A stretch of 11,899 nucleotides of DNA, taken from assembly GCA_002421445.1 (NCBI GenBank), contig DIKB01000142.1, positions 1 to 11,899 of the forward strand. Reading direction: 5' to 3'. Under the pieces are notes generated by a model that had not been told where the DNA came from, ran no database searches, and was given only the letters and a program-made list of their open reading frames with translations. Below, piece by piece: positions 1 to 8,688 of this stretch. This stretch comes from Dehalococcoidia bacterium UBA5629 (GTDB taxonomy: Bacteria; Chloroflexota; Dehalococcoidia; GIF9; UBA5629). The first letter of the stretch is position 1; each line of letters starts with the position of its first letter. The translations under genes were made by a program, and so were the position numbers.

Positions 1-43
1 GTGCGCGAAGCTTCAAAAGATGATTAAATCCAACACCCCGTTT

Positions 44-1951
44 TTAAATTGTCCTCACGCCCTGCTTGAACCCATCACCATGTTGCGCAGGCAGTAAGGA
101 CAATACCTCCTTAACGATCCCATCTGTATCCAGACCATATTTGGCACGAAGAACATTTTGAGGACCGTGTTCGACAAATTCATCAGGTATGCCTAAACGC
201 TTAACCTGCACAGTGTTTATGCCGGAAGAAGACAACATTTCAAGAACTGCAGTGCCGAAACCGCTGCTCAAAACGTTTTCTTCCACAGTCAACACCTTAC
301 CGGTATTTGTTGCCAGATCGAGGATCAGAGATGAATCGAGTGGTTTCGCAAATCGCGCATTGATTACGGCAGCATCGATTCCCAGTGTCTGTAGTTGCTG
401 CGATGCAGCCAGTGCAGGTTGAACCATTGACCCGATTGCAATAATAGCTACATCTTTGCCGGACATAAGCAATTCGCCTTTCCCTACCGGGATCTGGTGT
501 AAGTCAGCATCAAGAGAAACGCCCAGTCCGGGATTCCGTGGATACCGGATAGCCATAGGATGAGTGCCATGCACTGCAGTAAATAGCATGTGCTGTAATT
601 CGTTTTCATCCTTGGGTGCAGCGATAATCATGTTGGGCATGAATGACAAATAGGAAAGATCGAAGATGCCCTGATGAGTCTTGCCATCATCGCCGACAAT
701 ACCACCGCGATCCAGGGCAAAGACTACCGGCAAATCCTGCAGGCAGACATCGTGCAGTATCTGATCGAAGGCGCGCTGTAAAAACGTGGAATAAATAGCA
801 ACGACAGGAATAAATCCACGGATAGCAAGGCCAGCAGCCAGAGTAACAGCATGCTCCTCACAAATACCGACATCAAAAAATCTTTCAGGGAACTCTCTGG
901 CTACATCTTGCAGACAATTTCCTTCAGACATAGCAGCAGTAATAACCACCACTTTCGGATTATTCCGCGTAATCGTAAGCATGGTATCGGAAAACATTTC
1001 ACTATACGTTGGAATCTTCGGGGCATTTTCAGGTTGTTTGGCCCGCTTAGGCGATACACTATGATAAACCAGCGGAGATGCCTCAGCCGCAGCATAACCC
1101 TTGCCCTTCGTAGTTACGATATGGAGAAAAACAGGCCTGTCTGTATATTCCTTTGCCTGTTCAAACGCCACCTCAAGATCGGAAATATTATGTCCATCGA
1201 ACGGCCCCATATACATAAATCCGAATTCTTCCCAGAGAAACGTCGGCATGGCAACTGCTTTAGCCCCCCGCGTAAGACGATGAATCAACGATTCCAGTTT
1301 CCTTCCCCAAACTGACGTGGCTAGAAATTTCGTCGACACTTTTTTAGCTTTCTTAACTCGATTGTTGAGACGAATGGTGCTGAGTGATCTGGATAAAGCA
1401 CCTACGGTTGGCGAAATAGACATGCCGTTATCAATAAGCATCACAATCATGCGAGCCCCAACATGGCCGGCGTGATTGAGTGCTTCAAATGCCATGCCAC
1501 CCGTTAGCGAACCATCGCCGATAACAGCAATCACATGATGCTGCTCACCGGCGAGATCGCGGGCAATAGCTATGCCGAGCGCTGCAGAAACTGAAGTGCT
1601 GGCATGTCCTGCAGCAAATGCGTCATGGTCACTCTCCGCAGGATCAGGGAAACCGGATATCCCCTTGTACTGTCTGAGGGTAGGAAAACGATCCTGCCTG
1701 CCGGTCAGCAATTTATGCACATAACTCTGATGGCCGGCATCCCAGATGATTTTATCTTTGGGACTATTGAAAACACGATGAAGCGCTACCGTAAACTCGA
1801 CGATGCCCAGATTAGATGCGAGGTGTCCACCATTTTCGGTCACGGTGCGAATAAGAACTTCTCTAATCTCCGAGCACAACTCATCCAGCTCTTCAGAAGA
1901 TAATTGCTTCAGAGATGCAAGAAGATTTTTGGTATTTAATCGGCCAGTCAT
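44..1951 (-). CDS. dxs: 1-deoxy-D-xylulose-5-phosphate synthase
   Basis: Cytosolic thiamine-diphosphate enzyme that condenses pyruvate with glyceraldehyde 3-phosphate to DXP, the first step of the MEP isoprenoid pathway. At 635 aa it is full length for the family. The N-terminal TPP-binding domain shows GGHLASNLG (41-49), the diphosphate/Mg motif GDGSLTGG (145-152) and DNGMSIS (174-180). The pyrimidine domain has CEEHAV (364-369) with the conserved Glu near 366, YSTFLQRAFDQ (387-397) and DRGGIVGDDGKTHQG (414-428), close to the usual DRAGIVGADGPTHQG. The transketolase C-terminal domain follows from about 490. The start ATG at 1951 fits the family N-terminus, but no good Shine-Dalgarno lies in front of it. 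A strong promoter sits about 70 bases upstream, so the gene can be transcribed independently of uppS, which precedes it by 137 bases. The product is secure. Nothing recognisable follows the stop in bases 1-43. Confidence 0.98.
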   Translation of the reverse strand: MTGRLNTKNLLASLKQLSSEELDELCSEIREVLIRTVTENGGHLASNLGIVEFTVALHRVFNSPKDKIIWDAGHQSYVHKLLTGRQDRFPTLRQYKGISGFPDPAESDHDAFAAGHASTSVSAALGIAIARDLAGEQHHVIAVIGDGSLTGGMAFEALNHAGHVGARMIVMLIDNGMSISPTVGALSRSLSTIRLNNRVKKAKKVSTKFLATSVWGRKLESLIHRLTRGAKAVAMPTFLWEEFGFMYMGPFDGHNISDLEVAFEQAKEYTDRPVFLHIVTTKGKGYAAAEASPLVYHSVSPKRAKQPENAPKIPTYSEMFSDTMLTITRNNPKVVVITAAMSEGNCLQDVAREFPERFFDVGICEEHAVTLAAGLAIRGFIPVVAIYSTFLQRAFDQILHDVCLQDLPVVFALDRGGIVGDDGKTHQGIFDLSYLSFMPNMIIAAPKDENELQHMLFTAVHGTHPMAIRYPRNPGLGVSLDADLHQIPVGKGELLMSGKDVAIIAIGSMVQPALAASQQLQTLGIDAAVINARFAKPLDSSLILDLATNTGKVLTVEENVLSSGFGTAVLEMLSSSGINTVQVKRLGIPDEFVEHGPQNVLRAKYGLDTDGIVKEVLSLLPAQHGDGFKQGVRTI

Positions 1952-2023
1952 ACTCAGTTTTATTCGGGCAACTTATATCCCGTTTATTATTATCAGCAGA
2001 ACCATCGATTCGAATGACTGAAT

Positions 2024-2052
2024 AGGATAGAACGGAACAGGATCATTGTCAA
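2024..2052 (-). promoter_or_regulatory. sigma70-type promoter of dxs
   Basis: On the minus strand TTGACA (2052-2047) is followed after exactly 17 bases by TATCCT (2029-2024). This is a perfect -35, optimal spacing and a -10 matching TATAAT at four of six positions. Transcription would start near 2017, giving a leader of about 65 bases before the dxs ATG. It lies in the gap between uppS and dxs, so it separates dxs expression from the genes upstream. Called from sequence only. Confidence 0.68.
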
Positions 2053-2060
2053 CTGTCCCG
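2033..2060. promoter_or_regulatory. possible operator: inverted repeat around the dxs -35 box
   Basis: Read on the minus strand, CGGGACAG (2060-2053) and CTGTTCCG (2040-2033) form an inverted repeat matching at seven of eight positions. The arms are separated by 12 bases and are 20 bases apart centre to centre, about two helical turns. The -35 hexamer lies between the arms. This geometry would suit a dimeric repressor blocking RNA polymerase. No regulator gene lies in the window, and a chance repeat cannot be excluded. Confidence 0.35.
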
Positions 2061-2088
2061 AAATCGAGGCCGGCTTATGATTATTATA

Positions 2089-2805
2089 CTAACAGTTTCC
2101 CGCTAATTTCCCAAAACGGCGTTGTCTCTGATTGTAGTCAACCAATGCGGCCTCGATCTCTTTATCCTTGAAATCAGGCCACAAAACAGGTGTGCTGTAA
2201 ATTTCGGCATAAGCAGCCTGCCACAGCAGAAAATTGCTCAACCTCATCTCGCCGCCGGTACGAATAATCAAATCGGGATCAGGCATATCGGCGGTAAACA
2301 GATGTCGGGCAACCGTATTTTCATCTATGCTCTGTGCGGGTATTCCACTATCAACAATCTTGCGCAGCGCTCTCACAATCTCGTCTCGAGCACCGTAGTT
2401 AAACGCCAGGCTTAAGGTCATTGCAGAATTGTTTGCAGTCAGTTCGGTTACTTCTCGTATTTTATCCTGGATAATTTGGGGGATTCCTTCAATTTTCCCC
2501 AGATGACGAACTTTTATGTTTTTCTCACGGGCGATATTGATACCGGTATCCAAATTTGCAAGGAGCAACTTCATTAAACCGTCCACTTCACCCGACGGTC
2601 GGCCCCAATTCTCCGTCGAAAAAACAAATAGCGTTAAATAGGGGATGCCATAGCGCATGATGCTTTCTATGACGGAACGGACATTATGAGCACCCTGTTT
2701 ATGGCCTTCGTTTCGTGGCAGGTTATGTTCCTGTGCCCAACGGCCGTTGCCATCCATGATAATGGCTATATGCTGCGGTAATTGATTAAATTTTTCTGAA
2801 AGCAT
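2089..2805 (-). CDS. uppS: Isoprenyl transferase, probable undecaprenyl diphosphate synthase
   Basis: Cis-prenyltransferase that adds isopentenyl diphosphate units to farnesyl diphosphate, giving the long-chain carrier lipid diphosphate (usually C55) used for cell-envelope glycans. The 238 aa length is typical. Residues 13-24 carry the catalytic motif IAIIMDGNGRWA with Asp18. FSTENW (62-67) and RTGGEMRLSNFLLWQ (182-196) followed by AYAE (198-201) are the diphosphate- and IPP-binding signatures. The start matches the usual N-terminus, a few residues before LPQHIAIIMDGNG. No clear Shine-Dalgarno precedes the ATG; the leader is TCTCTATCGATATTT. A terminator ends only about 30 bases upstream and I find no convincing promoter between them, so how the gene is transcribed is unclear. 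Dxs, encoded next, feeds its substrate pathway. Chain length cannot be read from sequence, so C55 is assumed. Confidence 0.96.
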   Translation of the reverse strand: MLSEKFNQLPQHIAIIMDGNGRWAQEHNLPRNEGHKQGAHNVRSVIESIMRYGIPYLTLFVFSTENWGRPSGEVDGLMKLLLANLDTGINIAREKNIKVRHLGKIEGIPQIIQDKIREVTELTANNSAMTLSLAFNYGARDEIVRALRKIVDSGIPAQSIDENTVARHLFTADMPDPDLIIRTGGEMRLSNFLLWQAAYAEIYSTPVLWPDFKDKEIEAALVDYNQRQRRFGKLAGNC

Positions 2806-2834
2806 AAATATCGATAGAGATAGAGAGACACAAG

Positions 2835-2889
2835 CAAAAAAGAAAAGGGCCGAGCATTACCGCATTTAGCGCTGCTGCCCGGCCTTTTC
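2835..2889 (-). terminator. Rho-independent terminator after the 46-aa zinc-ribbon gene
   Basis: On the minus strand GAAAAGGCCG (2889-2880) pairs with CGGCCCTTTTC (2852-2842), with one bulged C in the second arm. A run of six T follows (2841-2836). It begins 24 bases after the zinc-ribbon stop codon and ends 30 bases before the uppS start. The loop of about 27 bases is longer than usual but holds internal GC-rich segments that could extend the stem. Stem quality and the T-tract make this a good candidate. Confidence 0.75.
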
Positions 2890-2913
2890 AGAAGACCTTT
2901 GTATTCGAAAATC

Positions 2914-3054
2914 CTAGCTCTTGCCGATTCTGAACATCTTGGTGCCGCAGGTCGGACAAACGCCCTGGGTCGCCGGCTTTCCGTTCTTCATTTTGATTGC
3001 TTTGGGATTCTTCATTTCCTTCTTGGCTCGGCATTTCATACAGTAAGCTTGCAT
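2914..3054 (-). CDS. 46-aa double-CXXC zinc-ribbon protein (DUF5679-like)
   Basis: Translation gives 46 aa, MQAYCMKCRAKKEMKNPKAI at the N-terminus and FRIGKS at the C-terminus. Two CXXC pairs, C5-x2-C8 and C33-x2-C36, are separated by a Lys-rich segment ending in GKPATQG (25-31), a treble-clef or zinc-ribbon arrangement. I recognise this as the DUF5679 type of small protein, common in Chloroflexota; the function is not known to me. The size, basic charge and zinc knuckles would suit nucleic-acid, ribosome or RNA-polymerase binding, but that is inference. The gene has a near-consensus promoter, an exceptionally strong Shine-Dalgarno and its own terminator, so it looks like a short, highly expressed single-gene unit. 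The start ATG is fixed by the Shine-Dalgarno 10 bases upstream. Confidence 0.93.
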   Translation of the reverse strand: MQAYCMKCRAKKEMKNPKAIKMKNGKPATQGVCPTCGTKMFRIGKS

Positions 3055-3059
3055 TGTAA

Positions 3060-3069
3060 GATCACCTCC
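3060..3069 (-). promoter_or_regulatory. Unusually strong Shine-Dalgarno of the zinc-ribbon gene
   Basis: GGAGGTGATC on the minus strand matches ten consecutive bases of the sequence complementary to the usual 16S rRNA 3' end (GATCACCTCC). The GGAGG core is followed by 10 bases and then the ATG. No other gene in this window has a comparable match, which suggests high translation of this microprotein and fixes its start. Confidence 0.85.
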
Positions 3070-3083
3070 CTTTTTATTTTACG

Positions 3084-3112
3084 ATGATATCGTATTTATT
3101 CACTCGTGTCAA
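3084..3112 (-). promoter_or_regulatory. sigma70-type promoter of the zinc-ribbon gene
   Basis: TTGACA (3112-3107), a 17-base spacer and TATCAT (3089-3084) on the minus strand: a perfect -35 and a -10 with four of six matches including the key first A and last T. The start would fall near 3077, giving a leader of about 22 bases that consists mostly of the ribosome binding site. It lies in the 93-base gap after the phosphohexomutase gene, for which I see no strong terminator. Confidence 0.75.
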
Positions 3113-3147
3113 TAGGAAACAAGTACTAAATGGACATTTTTTTCGAA

Positions 3148-4557
3148 TTATACGCCCAATAGCTTCCGCCCGGCGGAGAGTAGCTCGCTAACTTTCTGCA
3201 TACTGCCACCTTCCGCATAGATGCGGACAAGCGGCTCCGTCCCCGAGAATCGCAATAACAACCACGAATCATCCTCGAGCATATAACGAAAACCATCCTG
3301 GGTATCAAGCTTCTTCACTTTTGTCCCCGCAAGCACATCAACCGGCCCCAATTTGCTCAGTAATGTCTTGCCCTCGGACCCGGTCAGATGATGATCGATG
3401 CGATCATAGTAATGCTCGCCTACCTTGCTAAACAAATAGGACACTAACTGAGACGGTGTCTTGCCCGTTTTCACCATGAGATCGAGGAAATAGAGTCCGG
3501 CCAGAATACCGTCGCGTTCAGGCACATTGCCTCTAAATCCATAGCCTCCACTTTCCTCGCCCCCGATTAAGGCATCTTTTTCCGTCATTAACGGTGCAAC
3601 ATATTTGAAACCGACTTTCGTCTCGTAAACAGGCACATCATAGAGTTTCCCCAGCTTGTAAATCATAGTTGTTGCGCAGAGACTTTTGATTATCGGGCCG
3701 CGATCCTTACGAACATCCAGCAAATATAGCGCCAGCAAGGCAAAAACCTGGTGAGGGTTGATGAAATTACCATTCTCATCGACAATGCCGATCCGATCGG
3801 CATCACCGTCGTTGGCTATCCCCACATCCGCTTTTCGCTCCTTCACCAGTGCAGATAACTCTTTTAGGTTCTTGGCGATTGGCTCCGGCTGCAGCCCGGG
3901 GAATAATGGGTTGCGCTCACCATGAAGCTCAATAAGATCTATATTTCCCCCCTGGAATAAACTCCGGAAATAACCGATGCCGGCACCATACATGGCATCA
4001 TGAACTATCTTTAGTTTACGCTGGCTTAATACCCCATAATCGATCAGCCCGGCGATATGGTCTCGATAAACAGGGAATGGATCAAAGTATTCGATTAAAC
4101 CGTCATTCCGGCCTGCATCGAGAGGTATCCGTTTCACAGTACCGGCAGACAGGGCATGATTAGCATTATGTTGAATTTTCTCGGCAATATCGCCGGGTGC
4201 ACTGGCGCCGGTAGAATCTTTATACTTAAAGCCATTCCATTTCCCCGGATTGTGGCTGGCAGTAATGACTACTCCACCGGCAGCCTTCAGGGCAACAATC
4301 GCATAGCTGAGCACTGGCGTAGGCACAGTATGAGACGAAAGGTACACCTTGATGCCATTAGCGGCGATAACCTCTGCAGTCGCCGCGGCAAAATCTTCAG
4401 AAGCAAAACGCGTATCATAACCGATCACAACAGGCTTGCTGCTCTGCTGTACCTGCTTGAGATATTCTACAACGCCCTGAGCGCAAGCACGCACATTCGT
4501 AAAAGTAAAATCATCAGCAATGATAGCACGCCAGCCATCCGTACCGAATGTTATCAT
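3148..4557 (-). CDS. Phosphoglucomutase/phosphomannomutase family protein
   Basis: Alpha-D-phosphohexomutase, 469 aa, which interconverts 1- and 6-phosphates of hexoses through a phosphoserine. All four family signatures are present in order: FGTDGWR (4-10), the active-site loop TASHNP (99-104, Ser101 phosphorylated), the metal loop DGDADR (250-255), the sugar-specificity loop GGEESGGYG (332-340) and the phosphate-binding RFSGTEPLVRIYAE (436-449). The EESGG sugar loop fits glucose- or mannose-phosphate use. The RFSGTEP loop and total length do not favour GlmM, but substrate cannot be settled by eye. A good Shine-Dalgarno AAAGGAG sits 7 bases before the ATG. The gene starts 51 bases after metK with no terminator visible between, so co-transcription is likely. 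Its product would feed sugar nucleotides for surface glycans, in line with uppS nearby. Confidence 0.95.
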   Translation of the reverse strand: MITFGTDGWRAIIADDFTFTNVRACAQGVVEYLKQVQQSSKPVVIGYDTRFASEDFAAATAEVIAANGIKVYLSSHTVPTPVLSYAIVALKAAGGVVITASHNPGKWNGFKYKDSTGASAPGDIAEKIQHNANHALSAGTVKRIPLDAGRNDGLIEYFDPFPVYRDHIAGLIDYGVLSQRKLKIVHDAMYGAGIGYFRSLFQGGNIDLIELHGERNPLFPGLQPEPIAKNLKELSALVKERKADVGIANDGDADRIGIVDENGNFINPHQVFALLALYLLDVRKDRGPIIKSLCATTMIYKLGKLYDVPVYETKVGFKYVAPLMTEKDALIGGEESGGYGFRGNVPERDGILAGLYFLDLMVKTGKTPSQLVSYLFSKVGEHYYDRIDHHLTGSEGKTLLSKLGPVDVLAGTKVKKLDTQDGFRYMLEDDSWLLLRFSGTEPLVRIYAEGGSMQKVSELLSAGRKLLGV

Positions 4558-4608
4558 AATAAGGCTCCTTTTCGTCTATATATCTACGTTTGAAATTGTA
4601 AGCACCGG

Positions 4609-5820
<1,212 letters not shown>

Positions 5821-5842
5821 CGTTATTCTCCTTTAAAGTGGA

Positions 5843-7108
5843 TTATGTGCCCGATTCCCAGCTCGCAAGATATTTCTTCTGCGCTTCTGTTAGCGTATCA
5901 ATTGATATCTTCATCGCCTGCAATTTCAGACGTCCAACCTCGGCATCAATGTCCTCAGGAACCGGGAAAATATCAGCCTTGATAGTACCCTTCGTCTTCA
6001 CCAGATGTTCCAGACAGAGAGCCTGATTGGCAAAACTCATATCCATAACACTGGCAGGATGTCCCTCCGCCGCCGCCAGGTTGATCAATCGTCCTTCCCC
6101 CAGCAGGAAAAGCCGACGGCCATCGGACAGCGTGTATTCATCGACAAAAGAGCGAACCTGGCGCTTCCCTTTTGAAAGCTTCTCCAGAGCCGGTATATTG
6201 ATCTCAACATTGAAATGCCCGCTGTTCGACAGTATAGCTCCGTCCTTCATTTGAAGGAAATGGTCATGATCAATCACATGTTCATTGCCAGTCACCGTGA
6301 TGAAGATATCACCGATCTTGGCTGCTTCACGCAGCGGCATGACCTGAAAACCATCCATGGCTGCTTCGAGAGCCGGAATCGGTGCAACTTCCGTGACAAC
6401 AACCAGTGCACCCAGCCCCTGTGCACGACGGGCGACACCACGTCCGCACCAGCCATAGCCGCAAATAACCACTGTTTCCCCCGCAAACAGGACATTGGTG
6501 GCACGGATAATACCATCAATAGTGCTCTGTCCGGTACCGTATCGATTATCAAAAAAATGTTTGGTCTTGGCATCATTCACCGCAATGATGGGATATTTCA
6601 GGCTCCCGCTCCTCGCCATATTCCGTAAACGGATAACACCGGTTGTCGTCTCTTCAGTGCCGCCAATAATATCTTTTATCAGATCGACTTTTTGTTGATG
6701 GATGGTGCTGACCAGATCCGCACCATCATCCACGGTCAAATTCGGTTTATGATCAAGAGCCGCCATAATATGGTTATAATACGTTTTATTGTCCTCTCCC
6801 TTAATGGCAAAGACAGGAACTCCGAATTCAACCAGTGCGGCAGCCGCATCATCCTGCGTGCTCAACGGATTCGAAGCGCAGACAACCAGATCGGCGCCTC
6901 CTTCTTTCAGCGTCAATGCCAGATTACCGGTTTCAGTCGTTACATGGAGACAGGCGGCAATCCGCACACCTTTAAACGGTTTTTCTTTTGAGAAACGCTG
7001 TTGTATCAGCTTGAGAACCGGCATTTCGCGGGCGGCCCATTCGATATGCAGCTTCCCCCGTGCTGCCAGTGCGATATCTTTCACATCATATTTCATCATT
7101 ACTATCAC
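5843..7108 (-). CDS. ahcY: Adenosylhomocysteinase, short-tailed type
   Basis: Reversibly hydrolyses S-adenosylhomocysteine to adenosine and homocysteine using bound NAD, which relieves product inhibition of methyltransferases. Counterparts of the human active-site residues are visible: His55, Asp128, Glu152, Lys183, Asp187, His298 and His350. The NAD-binding Rossmann loop is GYGWCGRG (217-224). The protein ends in YLASWESGT and lacks the C-terminal Lys/Tyr tail of eukaryotic and many bacterial enzymes that reaches the NAD of a partner subunit; Thermotoga and archaeal enzymes share this short end. The GTG at 7108 overlaps the upstream kinase stop in GTGA. AAAAGG lies 4 bases before that GTG and 13 before the ATG at 7099, so the true start may be the ATG at 7099 or 7096, which better fits an N-terminus MKYDVKDI. 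Some short-tailed relatives in methanogens act on S-inosylhomocysteine, a possible alternative. Confidence 0.96.
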   Translation of the reverse strand: MIVMMKYDVKDIALAARGKLHIEWAAREMPVLKLIQQRFSKEKPFKGVRIAACLHVTTETGNLALTLKEGGADLVVCASNPLSTQDDAAAALVEFGVPVFAIKGEDNKTYYNHIMAALDHKPNLTVDDGADLVSTIHQQKVDLIKDIIGGTEETTTGVIRLRNMARSGSLKYPIIAVNDAKTKHFFDNRYGTGQSTIDGIIRATNVLFAGETVVICGYGWCGRGVARRAQGLGALVVVTEVAPIPALEAAMDGFQVMPLREAAKIGDIFITVTGNEHVIDHDHFLQMKDGAILSNSGHFNVEINIPALEKLSKGKRQVRSFVDEYTLSDGRRLFLLGEGRLINLAAAEGHPASVMDMSFANQALCLEHLVKTKGTIKADIFPVPEDIDAEVGRLKLQAMKISIDTLTEAQKKYLASWESGT

Positions 7109-8667
7109 GCTACCTTTTCTGAAATTCTTTTAATACTACCACTAATAGAACATGATGTGTCAACCATAACATGCTCTTCCGTCGGAATCTCAGTTATCGG
7201 ATCGAACTCACGTTTCTGCACCTCGTAGGTCTCCCATCGTCCATCCGATACAGAACCGCCGCGCAGACGCCCTTCTAAACGCCTCTTAACCGCGGCTTCT
7301 TCCAGTACACATTCAGCAACGAAAAAATCGGCATTCACCTCATGGGCAAGAGATCTGGCGCTAATTCTGTCCTGCCGTTTCTTAAATGAGGCATCAAGGA
7401 TCACCCACTGCCCTTTAACCAGAGCCTGACGTGCCTGATTAAACATCTCAGCGTACGTTTTCCGGGTAAAGTCCTCAGAATAAATATCACGGTTAAAGGC
7501 CGTGTAGCGGTGCTCAGTAACCGGTATGTTTGCCAGCTTCTTTCTAACAACATCAGAGGAAATGACAACAAATCCAAATGCGCGGCTGAGCGCCGTTGCC
7601 ATTGCTGTTTTTCCCGTACCGACAAGTCCCGCCGTGAGCAGCATGACAGGTTTCTCCCTGGCAAAGCGCTCCGCAAGAGCAAAATAATTCTCAGCTGTAG
7701 ACAAAGACAACTTTTTATCAGCTATATAGGGATCATCGAGTTTAAAGCTTTCCACCTTGCCTCGTACATAAGCCCGATAGCATTTGTAAAAGTTCAGCAA
7801 TTTGAATAGCGCCTCATCACCGCTCTGTTGCACATACGCATCGATGAATACACGGGAGAGATCGGCTCTGCCGTAACGATCGATATCCATTGCCAGAAAC
7901 GTCACCTCGGAAGCAACGTCACAGTATCTGAATCGATCGGTAAACTCTATGCAATCGAAGATGGTAATGCCGTCGAAAAAGCATACATGAGCAGCATGAA
8001 GATCCCCGTGACAATCCTTTATCCTGCCCTGTGACACACGGGCATTAAACAGCGATTCGTTCTGCTGCATGAAATCGTCGGTGAATTTACGGATACGTTG
8101 ATATCGCTTATCCGTAATGCTGAGGCCCACATATTTCGACGTCTGAGCGAAATTTTCATCGGTGTTCTGCTTTATTGCGCGCAATTCGCCAAATTTTCCG
8201 ATTTCAGCATCTGAAGCAGCTTTTTTATGAAATGCCGCCACCTTCTCAGCGATCTGCACCACCATCGCCTCAGTTACCTGATCGGACAGCAACAGATGAT
8301 CCATCAACCGTTCAGCAGGCAATCGCTTCATTTTTACTGCATAATCGATGATCTCACCGTCTCCGCCGATAACAATCCGTGTCCCCCTTTTGACGACCGG
8401 CAATACAGCAAGGTAGACATCAGGGGCAAGGCGGCGATTCAACTCCACCTCTTTATTGCAGAAGCGCAGGCGTTTATCAAGAGTCGTGTAATCGAGATAT
8501 CCGAGATTGACCGGCTTTTTGATTTTATAGGCAAAGGCATCCGTGAGAAATACAAACGACATTTGTGTCTGCATGAATTCCACGCTACCCGTTTTCTCAG
8601 GAAAAGAGTTAACATTTTTCAGTGCATCAATAAGAGCCTGTGATGATCTCAGAGCATCCTCATTCAT
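7105..8667 (-). CDS. Predicted two-domain kinase: APH-like domain fused to P-loop kinase
   Basis: 520 aa. Residues about 25-310 resemble the aminoglycoside/choline kinase fold (COG2187 type): YKIKKPVNLGYLDYT (47-61) contains a candidate ATP-binding Lys, HGDLH (220-224) holds catalytic Asp222, and FDCIEF (237-242) a metal-binding Asp. In many APH enzymes an Asn follows the HGD motif by five positions (HGDxxxxN); here that position is His227. Residues 340-515 form a predicted P-loop kinase (COG0645 type) with Walker A GLVGTGKT (347-354), an SSDVVRKKL segment (370-378), a Walker B-like VILDASF (422-428) and an Arg-rich lid (461-478). The fused pair is a known family of unknown substrate, often mislabelled as an aminoglycoside phosphotransferase. 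The gene lies 21 bases after the archaemetzincin gene and its stop overlaps the annotated ahcY start, suggesting translational coupling and a link to the methyl cycle. The architecture is clear; the substrate is unknown. Confidence 0.88.
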   Translation of the reverse strand: MNEDALRSSQALIDALKNVNSFPEKTGSVEFMQTQMSFVFLTDAFAYKIKKPVNLGYLDYTTLDKRLRFCNKEVELNRRLAPDVYLAVLPVVKRGTRIVIGGDGEIIDYAVKMKRLPAERLMDHLLLSDQVTEAMVVQIAEKVAAFHKKAASDAEIGKFGELRAIKQNTDENFAQTSKYVGLSITDKRYQRIRKFTDDFMQQNESLFNARVSQGRIKDCHGDLHAAHVCFFDGITIFDCIEFTDRFRYCDVASEVTFLAMDIDRYGRADLSRVFIDAYVQQSGDEALFKLLNFYKCYRAYVRGKVESFKLDDPYIADKKLSLSTAENYFALAERFAREKPVMLLTAGLVGTGKTAMATALSRAFGFVVISSDVVRKKLANIPVTEHRYTAFNRDIYSEDFTRKTYAEMFNQARQALVKGQWVILDASFKKRQDRISARSLAHEVNADFFVAECVLEEAAVKRRLEGRLRGGSVSDGRWETYEVQKREFDPITEIPTEEHVMVDTSCSISGSIKRISEKVA

Positions 8668-8688
8668 TATTTATTGTACCTGCACCAA

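Noticed and set aside
1..43. Start of another gene after dxs
   Set aside because: Short candidate frames on either strand hit stops within a few codons or run off the edge with no ribosome binding site; nothing can be called.
851..1315. Open frame of 154 aa on the plus strand inside dxs
   Set aside because: It lies wholly opposite a well-conserved dxs, has no recognisable motif and no ribosome binding site; a shadow frame.
2806..2835. Possible uppS promoter TTGTGT-17-TATTTA
   Set aside because: The -10 would overlap the ATG and place transcription start inside the gene; the hexamers are poor.
3113..3147. Terminator after the phosphohexomutase gene
   Set aside because: Only a 5-base stem with a 2-base loop (AAATG/CATTT) and no T-run on the minus strand; too weak.
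4156..4593. Open frame of 145 aa on the plus strand over the phosphohexomutase start, and similar ones at 5341-5778, 6215-6628 and 8227-8643
   Set aside because: All run antisense to genes with intact family signatures and show no protein-like features of their own.
7105..8667. Aminoglycoside resistance gene
   Set aside because: The APH fold is shared by many metabolite kinases. The fused P-loop kinase domain and the chromosomal housekeeping context do not support a resistance role.
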